Part shown: positions 35,246-45,560 of the stretch, piece by piece | Layout of the letters: each line of letters begins with the position of its first letter | Position numbering within the stretch: position 1 is the first letter of the stretch | From: Ceratopteris richardii | Lineage: Eukaryota; Streptophyta; Polypodiopsida; Polypodiales; Pteridaceae | DNA: 64,000 nt | Reading direction: 5' to 3' | NCBI GenBank assembly: GCA_020310875.1 | Contig: CM035408.1 | Coordinates: 146,798,407 to 146,862,406 of the forward strand | The notes under the pieces: generated by a model | The model's input: the letters and a program-made list of their open reading frames with translations, nothing else | Told to the model about the DNA's origin: nothing | The model's database searches: none | Program-made: the position numbers and the translations under genes

Positions 35246-36057
35246 ATTGCCCACCACCTAATGTGCTCTCCGTCCCGGAGAGCTATAGCCAAAATTTGAG
35301 CAGATATGAGACCAGAATTCTTGTGCTGCAAAATCTTCAAAAGGACACTGGAGCAGCAACCAAGTCCACTAGTAGAGAACAAACACTAGAGAAGAACCCA
35401 AAAGTGGAAGATTTTGCAGGGAAAAGCAAAGGAGGGCAATGGGAGGGTAGAAAGGAGGGGGAAGGGAGGGCTGAGGGGGCTGAGATGGATATGGCAGGGA
35501 GGGGTAAGGATGGGGCTGGGCAGAAGGGTAAAGGGAGGCTGAGGGAGTAGGATTATGGGGTCTAGAGAGGGCCAAAATGATCAAATAATATAGTTACAGA
35601 GGGTGCATATGGGAAATTGTGAAACATAAGGTAAAAGAAAGTGAGAAGAGATTGTTTGGACCATGTAGTTAAATAAAAACATGTGATAAATGTGCTCAAA
35701 ACATGTGGGTTTTGACCAAAAGTCAGAGAAAAAGTGGGATTTTGGAAACAATAATGCAAAAAATGATTCTAGAGGTGCCAAAATACATGAAAATGACTCC
35801 AAATTTGAAAAAAATGGCCATCCGAAGCACAATCGAGAGCCAAAAGCTTTGAGCCATAAAAAATAAATAATAATAAAAAAAGAGATATAATTATTTTTTT
35901 TGCTATTTATTTATTTTTATTTTTGTTTTTGTGAACGCCCGTGCTTGGTAAACAAATTAAAAAAATAAAAATAAACTAAAATAAATAAACGAAGAAACAA
36001 ATAAAATAAAAAATAATAAAAAAATGGAGGTAGGTGGGGGGGGGCAAGGGGGCCGGG

Positions 36058-36114
<57 letters not shown>

Positions 36115-36798
36115 AGAGAGAGAGAGAGGGTGGAAGGGGGGAGATTTTTTTTATTTTTTTCGAATTTTTTGCTTCCCTTTTTTTTTGGAAAAATAAATTC
36201 CATGGGGTCTTTTTTTTTTAGAGATTCAAAAAAAAGAAGAAAAATCCAGAAAAAATTAAAAAAAAAACAAAAAAATCCAAAAAAATGCTCAAAAAATTTC
36301 CAGAAAATTATCTACAGGTCTAGGCCAATTTTCTCACTCAAAACCACAAAGAGCTTCCTTTATTCCTCCAATTTGGCAAGAAAATGACGTTGAAAAGGAT
36401 GAAAAAATGCTAGAAATTTTCTAAAAATGCTTGAAAAATTCCCAAAAAATTTCAAAAATTGTGCTTATGCAAAGGCTATGAAAGGATTGCTAAATTTGCT
36501 AAAAATTCAAAGAACAAGCATGAAAAAAAAACGATAAAACTACTAAAACTTAAGCAAAAATGACATGAGAAGGCTATGTACAACCTGGACAAATTTTGCA
36601 GGTTCTAGGTGATCCATAAATCTTCACTTTTGTTGATGATAGGCCTTGAGCCTTGATATGTTGACTCAGAGAAACTCCTCCATAATCTCCAATTATACTG
36701 CACTTCATTTGTTTTGTCTTTATTTTGGGCGTACTGACCATTTGGTAGGGCCACCCTAAATCCTTCAGTAAAATATTATTTCCTCCATACTGCATTTT
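35246..36798. other. G4 internal remnant and low-complexity DNA; no gene supported
   Basis: 35246-35259 holds the polypurine tract of G4 on the minus strand. After it come G-rich, then A-rich stretches and a GA microsatellite. A minus-strand open frame near 36574-36830 has no recognisable domain. ORFs over the GA and A runs are artefacts of composition. Confidence 0.4.
36055..36130. repeat. (GA)n microsatellite, about 75-base purine run
   Basis: Uninterrupted purines: (AG)n broken by one G10 run, then (AG)n again. Capable in principle of triplex formation. Confidence 0.9.
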
Positions 36799-36985
36799 TG
36801 TTGGAGTTAGACGTCTGTAGAAGCACGCGAACAGCACAAGGAAGAAGAAGAAGCTTGGAGCACAAACACACAATACTGAATGTATTACTAGAGAATGTAC
36901 AAAGATAAGTAGCCCATTGGGGCAATAGGCATATATAAAAGCCGGGGGAAAAAACCTCCTAAAGAGGGAAAAATTTGCCCCGGCG
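36799..36985 (-). repeat. C7 3' LTR, truncated
   Basis: Plus strand starts TGTTGGAGTTAGACG and matches the C2 LTR as far as the AAAAAACCTCC segment. At about 36985 it meets integrase-region sequence shared with C2 near 15625, which marks a deletion of the RT/RNase H part. Confidence 0.75.
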
Positions 36986-37798
36986 TTTCGATCATACACC
37001 TCACCATTTCCATGAGAGACCTATTCTTTCTTTTAGCAACTCCATTTTTTTTTAGGAAAATCTTCAGATTTTGCTTTCAATGAATACATACATGCATGCC
37101 TAGAGAATTCATCAATAAAAGTCACAAAGTATAGGTTGTTCCCGAATGAAGGTGTTTGCATAGGACCACATACATCACTATGAACAAAGTACAATTTTTT
37201 AGTAGCTCAAATTGAACCATCTTTTGGAATGCTATATTTTGCCCAAAATACACCCTTCATATACATGTTTACAAGGTGCCTCAAGTCTCTGCAAGAAAAG
37301 TAAACCAAAAAAATTAAGATAACAAAAGCATGCATGCCAAAGTGCAATGGCTTGAGAATCTTGAACTACACATGTTGAATCATTCAAAAATTTTCCATAG
37401 TCTATGAGCTTATCTATTCTATGACATAAAATTCTAGAATCAATAATAACATCACCAGTTGAGAGATCATGAAATGTACGTATGTCATTAACAATTTTGA
37501 CAACTAAGCCAATCTTTTCTAATGTTGAAAGTGACAACAATTATTTCTTAATCCATGGCACATTCAAATCATCTAAAAATATGAAAGAGTTGCAATCAAG
37601 ATTATCCAAAATTATCTTACCAACTCCCACTACAAGATAAGAGGAGTCATTAGAAGATGTCTGAGTATTGCTTGTAGGGACATGCTCAAGTGAACTAAAG
37701 AAGCTACACTACGATGTAATATTTTTTGTTTTCCCACTATCAAAGTACAAAACATAAGCTTCTACTTTAGATATATGATACTAATGAGAAGATGGATG
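36986..37798 (-). pseudogene. pol: C7 integrase start and pre-integrase region
   Basis: Collinear with C2 15625-16610: the same GATCATACACCTCACC start, GGTTGTTCCC and CATCACTATGAAC segments. 37232-37540 is open on the minus strand and covers the pre-integrase part (DSRILCHRIDKLIDYGKF). Many stops. Cut at 37798 by N1 and resumed at 40280. Confidence 0.7.
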
Positions 37799-38119
37799 TG
37801 TTGAAATGAAAAAAGATTGTTCCTACTCTACTCACGTACACACATCTTACAAGCTAAGGAGGAAGGAACAAAAGATAAGAAAACATGATGAATTGAGTAA
37901 ATAGAAAAGGACTTACAAATGATGCTCTATGAGCATGGAGACTCCATGAGAAGAGTTGCACAATCTTGGCAATGGGCTAGATTGAATGAGCTTATGTGGA
38001 CTGAAGGGAGGCCTTGCTTATATGGAGTTTGGGAGAATTCCCTTGGATGTGAGATAAATGAACTTGCATGAGAATGATTCTAGGTTTGTACAAAAGGGTG
38101 GAGCATGGAACTCTTAGCA
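37799..38119 (-). repeat. N1 3' LTR
   Basis: 321 bp. Minus strand TGCTAAGAGTTCC to TTTCATTTCAACA. Differs from the right LTR at only scattered positions (for example AAAGATTG/AAATATTG near its plus-strand start). Confidence 0.88.
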
Positions 38120-38133
38120 CCCCCCCCCCTCCA
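38120..38133 (-). promoter_or_regulatory. N1 polypurine tract
   Basis: The minus strand reads GGAGGGGGGGGG next to the LTR start. Confidence 0.85.
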
Positions 38134-38164
38134 TGTGATGAACTTTTTGTTTTTAATATGGGGA

Positions 38165-38429
38165 ACTAGAGACATATGGGATCACCTAGTCCATTGGTTT
38201 TTAGGATCTAAGGACATATGGGATCCTTAGACATATCTTGGACATATGGCATCCAAGTGTGGAACATATGGCATCCCTTGGTTTTTTGTTCCATGGACAT
38301 ATGGGATCCATGGTGTGTGGGACATATGGCATCCTGGGGATCTTGGGACATATGGGATCCCAAGACATATACTTGGACATTTGAGATCCAAGTGGATTTA
38401 TGGGATCTAGGGACATATGGGATCCCTAG
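38165..38429. repeat. Array of about ten short hairpins with constant loop and changing stems
   Basis: Core unit GGACATATGGGATCC recurs about ten times, spaced 25-35 bases. Six units have perfect inverted arms of 6-8 bp around a 9-base loop CATATGGGA or near variant: 38207-38231, 38237-38257, 38291-38313, 38341-38365, 38371-38393, 38407-38429. The arms differ (CTAAGGA, CTTGGA, CCATGGA, CTTGGGA, ACTTGGA, CTAGGGA) but each is matched by its complement on the other side. Two more units (38165-38190 and 38253-38281) pair through outer arms ACTAG/CTAGT and CCAAG/CTTGG. Unit near 38320-38340 and the one near 38394-38406 are poor. Lies in the internal region of N1, close to its polypurine tract. Confidence 0.85.
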
Positions 38430-39948
38430 GCATTTAGGGTTTACATCATGGGGTAGGTAGTGCTTATGAAGCCATTTGCCACCTTTTGAGCATTGTTCCC
38501 TTTTTTTGGTGTTTTAGTCTTCATGGGATCCATTGGTGGGATCCTTGGTAGCATCCTCTTCTTGTGGACTCCTTGTTGATTTTTAGTGTGGCCTTCAGTT
38601 TTGAGTGTCTTGTGTTCAAGCCATAGGTACGGTCACACTCTTTTCAAGAGAAGTGTCTAGTCCCTTTACATGGGGCTTGAAATGAGTTAGAGTTCAATAA
38701 TACTCATAAGAGCTTTGGAAATATAGGAAAATTACTCATGTGATGGCCTTGGGAAGGTCCTAGCTTGAGTACTTCTCAAGGTGGTGTCCAGTCCCTTTTA
38801 CAAGAGAGGTTGTATTGTGATACTAATGTATGTTCTCTCAAGAAATAAAATATTACATGTAAATTTGAATGTTGATGTGAATGAGGAGATGAAATACATA
38901 GTTCACTTTAAGAGGCATTCAAACCATAATACACTCGTGCTACTCCATAACCACCAAATCTTTAAAGTAATATCACAAGAAGCTTGTTTAAAGCTGAATT
39001 AATATAGGGAAAATTCTCACTCTCTCTCTCTCAGGACACCACTTGAAAAATTCCACTCATCATGCCTTATGACATCATATTTTATTTCATTCAAATGCCC
39101 ACGTACTAGCGCTGAATGAGGTTCCATGCACTTTTGAATTTGATGACAACTCATCTTTTGAACTTCTCTCCCTCATGCTACAACTATGGAAGGGAACATC
39201 CATTCCATACAGAGAGCAGCTCTGGGTAGTACTCATGGTGAAAGGATAGATGCAAGATCTGTGGACATTTTAGAGGAGTCCAAAGACTATTTATGAGGAG
39301 CTTGAGTCATGGCATGTGCAATCGCATGTTTGGTCCTGCATTCGATGAGATTTTCGTGTCTGAATGTACTTGCTTGTACATCTTGAAGATATGAATCTTG
39401 TACTTCTCAACACGCTTACCTTTATGTTTCATCTTCTTGATGCCACAATATTTAGCAGACTTGCCTTCCGTTGTAGGCTTCTTGCTAGTAGGCTTCTTCG
39501 TGGCCTTAGTGGTCTTCAGTGCCTTCTACTCGGCTTCACTCATGGTAGGCAAGAGCTCCTTTGCCTTAGGTGTCATAGTTGCCCATGATCTTGCAAGGAC
39601 TTTTTGATCCCAATGATATAGATGAACAAGGGTGGTGTGCGAAATGAAAAATCATCTTCAGAAAGAACTCCTTCGACTACAGACTTATCTACTCTCAATC
39701 TTCCTGACTATGCAAAATTAATCCCACAGGGAATCATAGAGATTTCAAGTAGATGATATGTGATGCAAGAGAAGCAAGATACAACAAGAAAATTATGCTA
39801 AACATGCATAATGGAATATGGTAATAGTGGTTAGAAGCACTTTATTGGGAAACATATGACATGGGAGGGAGGGAGTAGGAATGAAACACATGATAATGAA
39901 CACAATGAGAAAAGAAATAAAAAGAAATGCTAGCAAAAAATACACATG
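38430..39948 (-). other. N1 internal region without recognised gene
   Basis: Short open frames (for example 38781-39002 plus, 39364-39588 plus) have no known domain. No RT, integrase or gag motif on either strand. A CTCTCTCTCT run lies at about 39020. Probably packaging and leader sequence of the element RNA. Confidence 0.5.
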
Positions 39949-39959
39949 CTCTGATACCA
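39949..39959 (-). promoter_or_regulatory. N1 primer-binding site
   Basis: Minus strand TGGTATCAGAG directly inside the 5' LTR, the initiator-Met tRNA type. Confidence 0.88.
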
Positions 39960-40279
39960 TGTTGAAATGAAAAAATATTGTTCTTACTCTACTCACATAC
40001 ACACATCTAACAAGCTATGGAGGAAGGAACAAAAGATAAGAAAACATGATGAATTGAGTAAATAGAAAAGGAGTTACAAATGATGCTCTATGAGCATGGA
40101 GACTCCATGAGACGAGGGCACACTCTTGGAAATGGGCTAGAGTGAATGAGCTTATGTGGAGTGAAGGGAGGCCTTGCTTATATGGAGTTTGGGAGAATTC
40201 CCTTGCATGTAGGATAAATGAACTTGCATGAGAATTATTCTAGGTTTGGACAAAAGGGTGGAGCATGGAACTCTCAATA
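39960..40279 (-). repeat. N1 5' LTR
   Basis: 320 bp, partner of 37799-38119. Plus strand TGTTGAAATG to CTCTCAATA. Confidence 0.88.
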
Positions 40280-41271
40280 GGATCATATCTATAAAGAATA
40301 ATAAATGCCCATTCTTCATTATAAAGAAGATTATTAGACTCTATTAGGTGTGGATTCCTCTGCAACAACCATTACAGCCTCTTTTGCAACCAATTTAGGA
40401 TAATATTTTACGACATGATCATTTTCCTTACAGTACTTGCAAAAAGATTTCTCCTTTTCTATTTTCATTTCATCTTTGTCTTTATTCTTAGATTGTGTAC
40501 CATTAACAGATTTCTACTTACTCATAGATGAGCTTCATTTACCTTTGCCCTTCTGATTAGCTAAGAAAGCTTGATCTGCAACACACACAATTGACCTATT
40601 TTGCCTGGATTGATCTTCTTGCAACAAAAGAGAGACTAAGTTCTCAAATGTTAAGGCATTGGATTTCCTTTGATCATCAATCAAAGAGTAGAAGAAAAAC
40701 TTTGATATAAATCTAGAATTCCATTAAGAACATTATGCACAAGTGAACTGTATGGCAAGATTTTATTAGAAAAAATAGATTTCTCCTTCAAATAATTGAT
40801 CTTCATCAGAAAAAATGTCCATAGAATCTCCTTCATTCATATGCTCACTCTCTAGCTATTTTCAGAGGTAAAAAATATGAGCTTCATTTCTTGCCTAGTA
40901 CAAAGTTGTAAGTGTATCACAAGCATCCTTTGCTCTCTTGTAGGAGGGAATGTAATGGATAATGGCATGTTTAACAATTAAAGCTATCAATGCATGTGCA
41001 TGAGCATCTCTACCATCCCAACAAAGTTTCTCTACAATAGATGTAGTAGGAGCCACAAAATGACTGGGAAATTGAAGATCATCATCTTCAACACTATCTG
41101 CATCACCTTCAATAACTATACTTGTAGGTGTAGTAGGACACCCTATAAAATATTCCGCAACCTTTTTTCGATCAATACATGATGCATCATATATGCCCAC
41201 AATGGGTAATTAGTACCATCCAACGTATCCTCAATATCCAACATATTGAATACATCATTCCTTTTAGCCAT
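40280..41271 (-). pseudogene. gag: C7 gag and protease region
   Basis: Gag ATG on the minus strand at 41271 (MAKRNDVFNMLDIEDTLDGT, then NYPLWAYMMHHV). 40895-41200 is open in another frame with AHALIALIVKHAIIHYIPSY, so one shift follows the start. A zinc-knuckle-like stretch lies near 40400-40445. Stops thereafter. The leader 41272-41611 shows no gene. Confidence 0.7.
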
Positions 41272-41610
41272 GGCTAGTGAGTAAATACCTTGATGCAGAA
41301 AATTGACTATATCGCCAAAAAATGAACAGAGATGCCCTATGAAGCTCTACTAAACCTGTAGAAAACTTTGAGGTTCTTGTACTTGGAAATAGAAACCTGT
41401 ATATATGTTTGGTACAAAAGGAAAAAATGCCTACATAGTCACTGTGATAATGCATTTTGAGGCCAAAACGAGCTCAAAACAAAATTTTGATGCCACAGAG
41501 CAAAGTTTTTCTGAAATGCTAATAGCCTTCAGTATGCAAACTAATTTTCAGATGATTTTGAGATTGTTACTGGAGGGTGTCAACAATGCCCTAGATCAAG
41601 CGGTGATCTA

Positions 41611-41621
41611 CTCTGATACCA
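41611..41621 (-). promoter_or_regulatory. C7 primer-binding site
   Basis: Minus strand TGGTATCAGAG, two bases inside the LTR edge, as in C2. Confidence 0.8.
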
Positions 41622-41623
41622 AG

Positions 41624-41845
41624 TGTTGGAAATCTATGTCTGTGGTAGCACACAAACAACACAAGGAAGAAGAAGAGGATTGGAGTACAACCCAATATTG
41701 AATGTATTACCAAGTGAATAGATGAGTGATCCATTAGAATTATAGGCATATAGACAAGATGGGGAAAAAACCTCCTAAAGAGCAAAAATAGTACCTCAAC
41801 AGTCCTTAGTGTGTTCATCCACATCACTACCAAAATATATCAATG
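41624..41845 (-). repeat. C7 5' LTR
   Basis: 222 bp, homologous to 17774-17997 over its whole length. Plus strand TGTTGGAAATC to TATATCAAT. Confidence 0.8.
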
Positions 41846-41889
41846 AATATCTGCTTTTACTTAGGTTTTCTTACAAAAGTGCTAAGCAT

Positions 41890-42475
41890 TTAGCAAGTGA
41901 TATAGTCCATTCGTTTTAATGTATTGGTCCCAACCAAGATCCCCATATATTGTAGGACTACAAAATGAGAAAGTTCAAGTAGCTAAACATTTCTTCGTAG
42001 ATATGAACTTTAAGATTAAAGTAGCTAAAGAAAAGCTAAGAAAGGCCCAGGATAGAGCTAAATCATATAGAAACCCTAAGAGGTTAGATATTTGCTTTTA
42101 GGCTCGAGAACAAGGTAGCGTAAAAGCTCTCGAGAGATTCAAAATTCTAAAAACAGTACCCTATCCAAAATTTTCTCCAAAGTATTATGGAAATTTTGAT
42201 ATTCTTAAAAAAGGTTGAAACTTTGGCTTATAAGTTTAAACTAGTTCAAGGTTTTCTACTTCATGCAGTGTTTTCTGTTAGTAGATTGAGAAGAAAACTA
42301 GTTGAAAAAGATAATTTTGTATATTCGGATACAATAGGCCAACCGATTTCACTTCAAAACATCCCTCATGAATCAAAGAAAATACTACACACTCAAGATA
42401 AGAAGACAATGAATCACTTATATAGAGAGGGCCTAGTTAACTAGAAGGATGGGAAAGAAGAAAGCACTACTTGGG
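41890..42475 (+). pseudogene. pol: G5: gypsy integrase C-terminus with chromodomain-like tail
   Basis: Seen: KVAKEKLRKAQDRAKSY near 42020-42070, then in another frame FSPKYYGNFDILKKV and SVSRLRRK near 42165-42300, the usual integrase C-terminal order. At 42420-42465 comes LYREGLVN, stop, KDGKEESTTWE, like the WKG...ATWE motif of gypsy chromodomains. At least one frame shift and several stops. It could be the far end of G2 (same strand, right domain order), but intervening insertions prevent proof. Confidence 0.75.
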
Positions 42476-42596
42476 AATGAATAAGTTCCATTGATAAGAG
42501 ATTCCCCTCTTTCCAAACTTAAGATTGCAAAAGAGGTGAATCTTTGAGAGTAAGACCATGATTGAAAAGACCAATGATGGTACATGGGGGAATTCT

Positions 42597-42752
<156 letters not shown>

Positions 42753-42787
42753 GATCACTACACAATTTTGAGGATGAAAATGCTTTA

Positions 42788-43679
42788 AAGGGTGGCATAA
42801 TGTTTTATAACCCCCGGGTTAGACCCTTGGATAATGGCTTTAATCCTTGGGAATTCTTGACTTATTTACTTGGGTTAGACCTTTGGAGATGGGTTTTCAA
42901 TGATCTCTTTTAACCCTAGTATGAAGCCTTGGTGTATTTATTTAATTAGAACATCAATTGAATGGTTTTTACCATTAGGATTAATTATTCTAAGGCACGA
43001 GACACTTGGTCTTAGGAGAAGCTTCTCCCAAGTGCCACATTGATTCATATGTGAATGGAAGGATTCAATTGAAATATGATTCATATGAACTGTCTCACAT
43101 GTTGGAAGCTATCTTCAAGACGGACTCATTTAACATAGTTCATTTGGTTGCATCCTTGGTATCAATTACTTGGATAAGCTCCATATGTGCTACATACGTA
43201 GCAACCCTCTTGCTATAAAGTAAGGTTCTATACCTTAGGGGCTAAAGGATGTATAGGAAGCCTTGAAAGTATAGACATTATTTTATGAGAAATTTGGATG
43301 GGAAAGAAGGGGTGGAGAGAGATATCAACCAATGCATCGTTTGGAATAAAGGATGTTTTGGTGTCTTGGAAAAGGCCCCAAAGTCAATGTGTTTGTCACT
43401 CTTGAGTCATAGGTTTCCCCTCACATGTACATTCTCTAAGAAGTTCAAATGTAAAACGTGGTATGAGGGCAAGTTTTGCTTTTGTAGGTTGTTACACAGA
43501 TGTCACCATGAGCTCAGACCATTGTATATGCAGGGATAGAGCTATGGAGCTCCATGGAATAGAGAGAAGGCATGCATGCCTCTCTGTTCTCCCCTGCATG
43601 TAGTTGCATGTGATGAGAGGGAGGAAGCGTGCACATATACCTTATCCTCCACACATTTTAATAAAGGCTTCTAGTGTTG

Positions 43680-43736
<57 letters not shown>

Positions 43737-43740
43737 GCCT
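42788..43740 (+). repeat. G5 polypurine tract and LTR, right end uncertain
   Basis: AAAGGGTGG at 42788-42796 is followed by TGTTTTATAACCCCC at 42801, the usual layout at the start of this kind of gypsy 3' LTR. AATAAA at about 43660 and a second (TA)n at 43683-43736 follow. I cannot place the right end. 43741-43974 shows nothing recognisable. Confidence 0.5.
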
Positions 43741-43974
43741 GAACCTCAAACTCTACGCACCCATGTGGGGTAAATAGGCCTCTTCTCATGTCTTCCCTCA
43801 TCTCCACTTTTGCCTCTAGCAATTTCTTAAGTTGTCCAATTTCTTTGATTTTTGTTTAGATTTCTGTTTGGGTCTTGTGTTACAAGTGTAGAGCTTCAAA
43901 GCGGAGAAAATTTCTCCCAAGTTACATTCATGGAATTGAAAACTGGTACATCCAAACATAGTTTCTAATCTAAA

Positions 43975-44304
43975 CCTTGACTACATAGCAGTCCATCAAC
44001 TTTGAATACATGCTCCTCTCTTCCTCGGAGAGAGATTTTTTATATTTTAAATTTTTTACATAGAGTATTGTGGAAGCTTTTTGACGAAATAAATCTTACA
44101 AGAATTGGTGGATTCTTTACCATTATGCAACAAGAAACAAAAGCCATATGGGATTGTGTTCCCATTTATTATCTTATAGAATAATGTGAAAATTATTGGT
44201 GATGTTACAAAAGAGCTTTGGCTTGTAACTTAGATTAAGTTTTTTCATTTGAATTATATTGTTTGCATGGTTTATAAGTGTGAGCATTTCTTGAATAGGG
44301 GTTC
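43975..44304 (+). repeat. Repeat R, left part, interrupted by C8
   Basis: Matches 61330-61740 (shared CAACAAGAAACAA, AAAATTATTGGTGA, TTCTTGAATAGGGGTTC). It ends with GGTTC at the C8 insertion point and resumes at 60263. Family unknown; no coding seen. Confidence 0.7.
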
Positions 44305-44954
44305 TGTTGGAACATCAAGCTTACACTATGATTGAGGTGGATTCGATCTACATCAAAAAACTATCGTTTGGATTACATCGAAGGAATATCCGTTGGAGAT
44401 TTCTTTTTTTCTTATGCTCATTTATTGTATTTTTTTTTTAAGACCTTCATGGATCTTTTACCATTGTAAAAGCCTAGAGCTTTAGACATGTAAAAGTAAA
44501 AATATAGAGCCCAAATCCCACGAATTTTTGGTGGTTGATTTGCATTTAAACAATCAAGCAATCACCTAAAAGTAGATCAAACTAGATCTTCACTTTTCCT
44601 AGATTGTAGGAAAGTGAATTGATTCCCTCCAACAACCTTTCCCACCTTCATTTGAATTCAAAATCCACTTGTAGAAGTCCTAGAGCACTTGACAAGTCTA
44701 TATGAAGACTTGAAATCACTTGTACATAGAATGGAAGCAATATACATATGTGCAAACCTATCTATTTTGTATCAAATCTTTCTCCTTGATGCTCCAAAGT
44801 ACATAGTGCATTTTATTGCACTTATCGCATTCCTATAACGTCTATTTGAGTCTCCATAAGATCAAGGGCTGGTCTAGTGCTGGTTGGTTGGACCAAACTT
44901 TGTCGCTTTGCAACTCACTTTTCTACCTTCTACAAGCTTCTCCAAGTTCTTTCG
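44305..44954 (+). repeat. C8 5' LTR
   Basis: 650 bp, TGTTGGAACATCAAGC to TTCTTTCG. Palindrome TTTGAATTCAAA at 44651-44662 upstream of a TATA-like TCTATATGAAG near 44697. The 3' LTR has about 430 more bases in its second half. Confidence 0.88.
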
Positions 44955-44956
44955 GT

Positions 44957-44968
44957 TGGTATTAGAGC
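44957..44968 (+). promoter_or_regulatory. C8 primer-binding site
   Basis: TGGTATTAGAGC, one base off the initiator-Met tRNA type site. Confidence 0.85.
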
Positions 44969-44977
44969 TAGTTCAAG

Positions 44978-45560
44978 ATGGATGATGGCTTTCCCTCAAT
45001 GATTGAGAAGCTTGATCGACACAACTATGCAGCTTGGCAAATGAGAATGAAGGCCTGTTTGCAAGGTAGATATCTTTATGGAATTGTAGCAGGTGATAAA
45101 GTTATGCCTATTCTAAGGTCCAAAGGAGGACCTACACAAGAAGAGATAGGTAAGCTCACACTTTTGTGCGCAAGGGATGCTCAAGCAAGATCGTACATAC
45201 TAAAATCCATCTCTAAATTTCTATTACTACATATTAGAGGATGCAAGACATCTCAAGAGACTTGGGATGCCCTCGAAAATTTCTTTTCTGCTAGTACCAA
45301 AGCAAGAAAGAACCATATTTGGAATGAGTTCAACCAAATGAAGAAGACACCTAAACAAACTATTATAGAGTTTGTTACCAAGTTCAAGGAGGTTGTGGAT
45401 CAATTAGCATCCATTGGAGAGCTGATTGAAGAAGAAGCTATCATGAGGCAAATTCTCAATGGGATTCAAAGTGATAAGAAATGGCAATCCTTCACCACGG
45501 CTTATGATCTCATCATGGATGTGCAAACTCCATACTTCAACATCTCTCTTGGATAACTCT
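44978..45560 (+). CDS. gag: C8 gag, N-terminal piece
   Basis: ATG 44978, 192 codons, no internal stop, ending at 45556. Copia gag: MDDGFPSMIEKLDRHNYAAW, TSQETWDALENFF, DQLASIGELIEEE, clearly homologous to C6 gag (25888). The zinc-knuckle part follows in other frames (45560-45900) and is poorly readable. Element-encoded, not a host gene; not expected to act because the downstream enzymes are broken. Confidence 0.88.

Larger units (their letters stand above)
37799..40279 (-). mobile_element. N1: complete small non-autonomous LTR element
   Basis: 2,481 bp, flanked by GGATG (37794-37798) and GGATC (40280-40284), a 4/5 target duplication. Two closely similar 320-bp LTRs enclose 1.84 kb with a PBS, a polypurine tract and no gag or pol. 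It must depend on enzymes from another element. Inserted in C7, whose sequence resumes on both sides. Class: larger than a classical TRIM and smaller than most LARDs. Confidence 0.88.
36799..41845 (-). mobile_element. C7: minus-strand copia of the C2 family, holding N1
   Basis: Right to left: LTR 41624-41845, PBS, leader, gag start at 41271, degenerate gag-protease, then N1 (37799-40279), pre-integrase and integrase start, and a truncated LTR 36799-36985. RT and RNase H are missing: the left LTR is joined directly to integrase sequence. Confidence 0.8.

Noticed and set aside
35976..36387. Open frames rich in Arg-Glu or Leu-Ser
   Set aside because: Produced by the GA microsatellite and A/T runs.
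38165..38429. Hairpin array as a CRISPR-like array
   Set aside because: There are no unique spacers of constant length, no cas genes, and the context is a eukaryotic LTR element.
38201..38460. Two overlapping open frames with repeated WDP or DPICP segments
   Set aside because: They follow from the hairpin array on both strands. The repeat units change the frame and there is no start context or homologue, so the DNA structure is the better explanation.
39364..39607. Overlapping open frames in N1 as an element protein
   Set aside because: Short, Leu/Phe-rich by composition, no homologue recognised and no conserved start.
41890..42475. G5 integrase as the certain 3' half of G2
   Set aside because: Strand and domain order fit, but G3 and G4 sequence on the other strand lies between and no direct junction proves it.
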